From positions 1-24,277 of the forward strand of contig CADCOU010000010.1 of the NCBI GenBank assembly GCA_902803155.1: a stretch of 24,277 bases of DNA, given 5' to 3'. The notes below the pieces were generated by a model. That model was not told the origin of the DNA and searched no databases. It worked only from the letters and a program-made list of their open reading frames with translations. Origin of the DNA: an uncultured Lachnospiraceae bacterium. Its GTDB lineage: Bacteria; Bacillota; Clostridia; Lachnospirales; Lachnospiraceae. Positions 21,450-24,277 of the stretch are shown piece by piece. Numbering within the stretch: position 1 is the stretch's first letter; each line of letters opens with the position of its first letter. Position numbers and translations under genes: made by a program.

Positions 21450-23859
21450 CGGCGGCGTATATCTGCTGAACGGCAGCCGGATCATCCCGGACGATCAGGA
21501 CGCGCAGGCCAGGCTGGAGAGTGAAGCCTGTGTAACGACCAGGGAAGAGGCCCGGAAGGGCACGATCGCGTGGTCGATCCTGCATGACCACAACCTGTCC
21601 GGAGACGAAAAGAAGCTGCGTATCCGCTTTGATAAAATGACCAGCCACGATATCACATATGTCGGGATCATCCAGACCGCGCGCGCGTCGGGGCTGACGG
21701 AGTTTCCCCTCCCGTACGTCCTGACCAACTGCCACAATTCCCCGTGCGCGGTAGGCGGTACGATCAACGAAGATGATCACATGTTCGGTCTGTCCGCGGC
21801 AAAGAAGTACGGTGGCATCTATGTTCCTCCCCATCAGGCGGTCATTCACCAGTACGCCAGGGAAATGCTGGCGGAGTGCGGTGCCATGATACTCGGTTCG
21901 GACTCCCATACCCGTTACGGCGCGCTCGGAACGATGGCAGTCGGAGAAGGCGGCGGTGAGCTGGTAAAACAGCTGCTGAGACAGACTTATGACGTGGATA
22001 TGCCGGGCGTCGTCGCAGTCGTTCTGACAGGGGAACCGGTACCCGGCGTCGGGCCGCAGGACGTTGCGCTTGCCATCATCGGAGCCGTTTTTGACAAAGG
22101 GTATGTCAAGAACAAAGTCATGGAATTCGTCGGTCCGGGAGTTGCGAAGCTGAGCGCGGATTTCCGCATCGGCATCGACGTTATGACCACGGAGACGACC
22201 TGCCTGAGTTCGATCTGGCAGACAGATGAGAAGATCCGGGAGTTCTATGAGATCCACGGAAGGAGCGAATGCTACAGAGAGCTTGCACCGGCAGATGCGG
22301 CGTATTATGACGGCTGCATCGAGATCGATCTCGGGAAGATCCGTCCCATGATCGCCATGCCGTTCCATCCGAGCCATGTCTACGAGATCGAGGAGGTTCA
22401 GAAGAATCTCGCGGATGTCCTGGGAGAGGTGGAAGCGCGCGCGCAGGTCTCATTTGGTGATAAGATCAGCTATTCTCTTAAGGATAAGATCCGGGACGGG
22501 AAACTGTACACTGACCAGGGCATAATCGCCGGCTGTGCCGGCGGTGGCTTTGAAAATATCTGCGCGGCGGCGGACATCCTGAAGGGAAGAAGCATCGGCG
22601 CGGATGCATTTACCATGAGCGTCTATCCGGCCTCCATGCCGGTCTACATGGAACTCGTGAAGAACGGAAGATTCGCGGATCTGATTTCAGCAGGCGTTGT
22701 GGTAAAGACCGCCTTCTGCGGCCCGTGCTTCGGCGCAGGGGATACGCCGGCGAATAACGCCTTCTCGATCCGTCATTCAACCCGGAACTTCCCGAACCGG
22801 GAAGGCTCCAAGGTACAGAGCGGGCAGATCTCCTCGGTCGCACTCATGGACGCACGCTCCATCGCGGCGACCGCCGCAAACAAAGGTTTCCTGACGGCAG
22901 CGACCCAGATGGATACCGAATACACAGGGCCGAAATATTTCTTCGACTCCTCGATCTATGAAAACCGCGTCTTCAACGCATGGGGGAAGGCGGACCCGGA
23001 GGAGCCGCTTGTCTTCGGTCCGAATATAAAAGACTGGCCGGAGATGACCCCGCTTCCGGAGAACCTCCTGATCCGTGTGGTCAGCGAGATCCATGATCCG
23101 GTCACCACAACGGATGAACTGATCCCGTCCGGTGAGACCAGTTCCTACCGCAGCAACCCTTTGGGGCTTGCAGAATTTACGCTCTCACGGAAAGACCCGG
23201 ACTATGTTCCGGGAGCAAAAGCAGTGCAGGTCGGCCAGAAAGCGATCGAAGCCGGTCAGGATCCGGTGGAGGCACTGAAAGAGGCAGCAGGCACATCCGA
23301 TGGAAATACAGTTGGTTCTGCCGGGGCAGCCGGTACGGGTGCACCAGTAGAAGATGATACGCAGAGTGAGGGAAAGGAAGATCTGGGAACGCAGCTGCAG
23401 CAGGTGTTTGCGGCCATAGATGAAAAACTTCCGGGTCTCCTTGACGCAAAAACAGACAAGGCAAAGCTCGGGATCGGTTCGACGATCTTCGCGGTCAAAC
23501 CCGGTGACGGATCCGCCAGAGAACAGGCGGCTTCATGCCAGAAGGTGCTCGGGGGCTGGTGCAACATAGCATTCCACTACGCAACCAAGCGCTATCGCAG
23601 CAATCTGATCAACTGGGGCATGCTTCCTTTCCAGATCGAAGAAGGAGACCTGCCATTTACAAACGGAGACTGGATCCTGCTTCCGGACATCAGGGCGGCA
23701 GTGCTGGAAAAACGCGAAAAGATTATGGCCTTTGTTGTGAAAGAAGGAGAACTGAAAGAGATGTGGCTGACGCTGGGCGACCTGACCGAACATGAGCGTA
23801 AGATCATAGCGGACGGGTGCCTCATAAATTTCAACAGGGAAATTTCCAGAGTTGTTTAA
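21436..23859 (+). CDS. Aconitase-superfamily hydratase of the YbhJ type
   Basis: 807 residues from ATG 21436, with GAGG 6 nt upstream; the TTG 24 nt earlier is poorly placed. [4Fe-4S] ligands are visible as Cys367 in [10 protein letters not shown] and Cys428/Cys431 in [19 protein letters not shown] (154-162) is the conserved aconitase segment. A swivel domain with [12 protein letters not shown] (721-732) closes the protein. The order is that of aconitases, but the sequence looks more like the poorly characterised YbhJ hydratases than like citrate/isocitrate aconitase. A polar, Gly/Ala/Glu-rich linker of about 50 residues (618-670) before the swivel domain makes it longer than E. coli YbhJ. 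Substrate unknown. It stands alone after the fba terminator, and no clear promoter is seen. Confidence 0.85.
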   Translation: MRLYDGGVYLLNGSRIIPDDQDAQARLESEACVTTREEARKGTIAWSILHDHNLSGDEKKLRIRFDKMTSHDITYVGIIQTARASGLTEFPLPYVLTNCHNSPCAVGGTINEDDHMFGLSAAKKYGGIYVPPHQAVIHQYAREMLAECGAMILGSDSHTRYGALGTMAVGEGGGELVKQLLRQTYDVDMPGVVAVVLTGEPVPGVGPQDVALAIIGAVFDKGYVKNKVMEFVGPGVAKLSADFRIGIDVMTTETTCLSSIWQTDEKIREFYEIHGRSECYRELAPADAAYYDGCIEIDLGKIRPMIAMPFHPSHVYEIEEVQKNLADVLGEVEARAQVSFGDKISYSLKDKIRDGKLYTDQGIIAGCAGGGFENICAAADILKGRSIGADAFTMSVYPASMPVYMELVKNGRFADLISAGVVVKTAFCGPCFGAGDTPANNAFSIRHSTRNFPNREGSKVQSGQISSVALMDARSIAATAANKGFLTAATQMDTEYTGPKYFFDSSIYENRVFNAWGKADPEEPLVFGPNIKDWPEMTPLPENLLIRVVSEIHDPVTTTDELIPSGETSSYRSNPLGLAEFTLSRKDPDYVPGAKAVQVGQKAIEAGQDPVEALKEAAGTSDGNTVGSAGAAGTGAPVEDDTQSEGKEDLGTQLQQVFAAIDEKLPGLLDAKTDKAKLGIGSTIFAVKPGDGSAREQAASCQKVLGGWCNIAFHYATKRYRSNLINWGMLPFQIEEGDLPFTNGDWILLPDIRAAVLEKREKIMAFVVKEGELKEMWLTLGDLTEHERKIIADGCLINFNREISRVV

Positions 23860-23866
23860 ATATTAT

Positions 23867-23916
23867 ATAATTATCAAACAATTTAGACAATTAATGCAAT
23901 ATAATCCGATAATTAT
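23867..23916. repeat. AT-rich inverted repeat after the hydratase gene
   Basis: ATAATTATC (23867-23875) and GATAATTAT (23908-23916) are perfect 9-bp inverted arms 32 bp apart. It starts a few bases after the stop codon. It is too AT-rich for a normal terminator and may be a binding site or chance in AT-rich DNA. Confidence 0.35.
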
Positions 23917-23923
23917 TAAGAAA

Positions 23924-23965
23924 ATCTGAAATAGTATTGACAACTTTCAGATGCTCTGCTACACT
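23924..23965 (+). promoter_or_regulatory. Strong promoter overlapped by an operator-like dyad
   Basis: TTGACA at 23937-23942, 17 nt, TACACT at 23960-23965. A perfect dyad, ATCTGAAA (23924-23931) and TTTCAGAT (23945-23952), encloses the -35 box, an arrangement that suits repression. Transcription would start near 23972 and run into an AAAGGAGG ribosome binding site (23981-23988). Confidence 0.7.
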
Positions 23966-23997
23966 CCATTTATCCAAAAGAAAGGAGGCCTGGTCCG

Positions 23998-24066
23998 TTG
24001 GAAGCAGTAGTTGCACCATACGTGGCAGGTCAATATAACAGCGGCAGAGCATTTGGTCCCTGCTAA
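23998..24066 (+). CDS. 22-codon mini-ORF with good promoter and ribosome binding site
   Basis: TTG 23998 lies 9 nt after a full AAAGGAGG and about 25 nt after the predicted transcription start. It reads EAVVAPYVAGQYNSGRAFGPC after the initiator residue and ends in a double stop, TAATAA. I do not recognise it. It could be a leader peptide, a signalling or RiPP-type peptide, or the start of a gene broken by a frameshift. No partner gene is visible before the window ends. Confidence 0.4.
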   Translation: MEAVVAPYVAGQYNSGRAFGPC

Positions 24067-24151
24067 TAAGCCTTCTGAACAGGATAATCCCGAAGAATCG
24101 ACTTTACAGAGAACATGATCGGAGAAAGTAAGGATATCACAGAAGCACCGG

Positions 24152-24277
24152 ATGCTTGTTATATTGATCATTCAAAATTTTCTGCCGCAGGGCTTCGAGG
24201 AAAGCCCGGAAGCGATTATGAAGAATGTAACTGATCAACATTTACAATCATTCATGAAAGTGAGGTTTTCTGAATTC
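24152..24277 (+). CDS. Partial unknown ORF leaving the window
   Basis: From ATG 24152 the frame stays open for 42 codons to the last base. The N-terminus is hydrophobic (MLVILIIQNFLPQGF), then polar. No ribosome binding site is obvious. The same frame is open upstream from 24011 to a single TGA at 24116-24118, so this may be a decayed gene instead of an intact start. I do not recognise the sequence. Confidence 0.3.
   Translation, partial: MLVILIIQNFLPQGFEESPEAIMKNVTDQHLQSFMKVRFSEF

Noticed and set aside
21388..22377. Minus-strand open frame of 329 codons over the hydratase
   Set aside because: Antisense to the aconitase-fold core with intact cluster motifs; composition is that of a shadow frame.
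23959..24171. 70-codon minus-strand frame over the AT-rich end segment
   Set aside because: It is Cys-rich without a domain, and it runs against the only good promoter and ribosome binding site there.
1..24277. Complete mobile element, tRNA or integrase
   Set aside because: No transposase or integrase motifs, no terminal repeats with target duplication and no tRNA-like T-arm were seen on either strand.

Overview
The window looks like a chromosomal piece from a low-to-mid GC, Gram-positive Clostridia, most probably a Lachnospiraceae-type gut bacterium. The signs are strong AGGAGG ribosome binding sites, TTGACA/TATAAT promoters, a wall-anchored surface protein with a sortase-type tail, a MocR/PdxR regulator and a class II fructose-bisphosphate aldolase. 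I saw no rRNA, tRNA, CRISPR array or complete insertion sequence. Species is not determinable from the sequence alone.

Layout: (1) 1-2339 (+), the 3' end of a large surface protein. (2) 8208 down to 2376 (-), a seven-gene catabolic operon: CtBP-like D-2-hydroxyacid dehydrogenase, zinc alcohol/polyol dehydrogenase, SDR oxidoreductase, a small unknown membrane protein, a KDPGal-type aldolase, 2-keto-3-deoxygalactonokinase (DgoK-like) and an IclR regulator. (3) 8209-8565, a 357-bp divergent control region with a near-perfect promoter for each direction, shared 10-mers, a tandem 10-bp repeat and an operator-like dyad. (4) 8566-16303 (+), an eight-gene operon: a Liv-type (HAAT family) ABC importer (binding protein, two permeases, two ATPases), a class I/II aminotransferase, a KDPG/KHG aldolase and a PfkB-type 2-keto-3-deoxygluconate kinase, closed by a strong terminator. 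(5) pdxK-like kinase (-) and divergent MocR/PdxR-like regulator (+). (6) N-acetylhexosamine 1-kinase (-), whose 3' end overlaps the MocR reading frame by 140 bp, divergent from class II fructose-bisphosphate aldolase (+). (7) An aconitase-superfamily hydratase of the YbhJ type (+). (8) An AT-rich end segment with a good promoter, a 22-codon mini-ORF and a reading frame leaving the window.

Working together: regions 2-4 look like one regulon. It contains two parallel 'kinase plus aldolase' arms, one of KDG/KDPG type and one of KDGal/KDPGal type, both expected to yield pyruvate and glyceraldehyde-3-phosphate. An importer of the amino-acid transporter family and an aminotransferase sit in the same transcription unit. 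No sugar-acid dehydratase, the usual source of KDG or KDGal, is present. The most interesting reading is that the imported compound is already at the 2-keto-3-deoxy or 2-amino-3-deoxy level, for example a polyhydroxylated amino acid that transamination would turn into KDG or KDGal. That substrate is inference and not shown by the sequence. The neighbouring pyridoxal kinase and PdxR-like regulator could supply PLP for the aminotransferase, but may simply be a housekeeping salvage pair.
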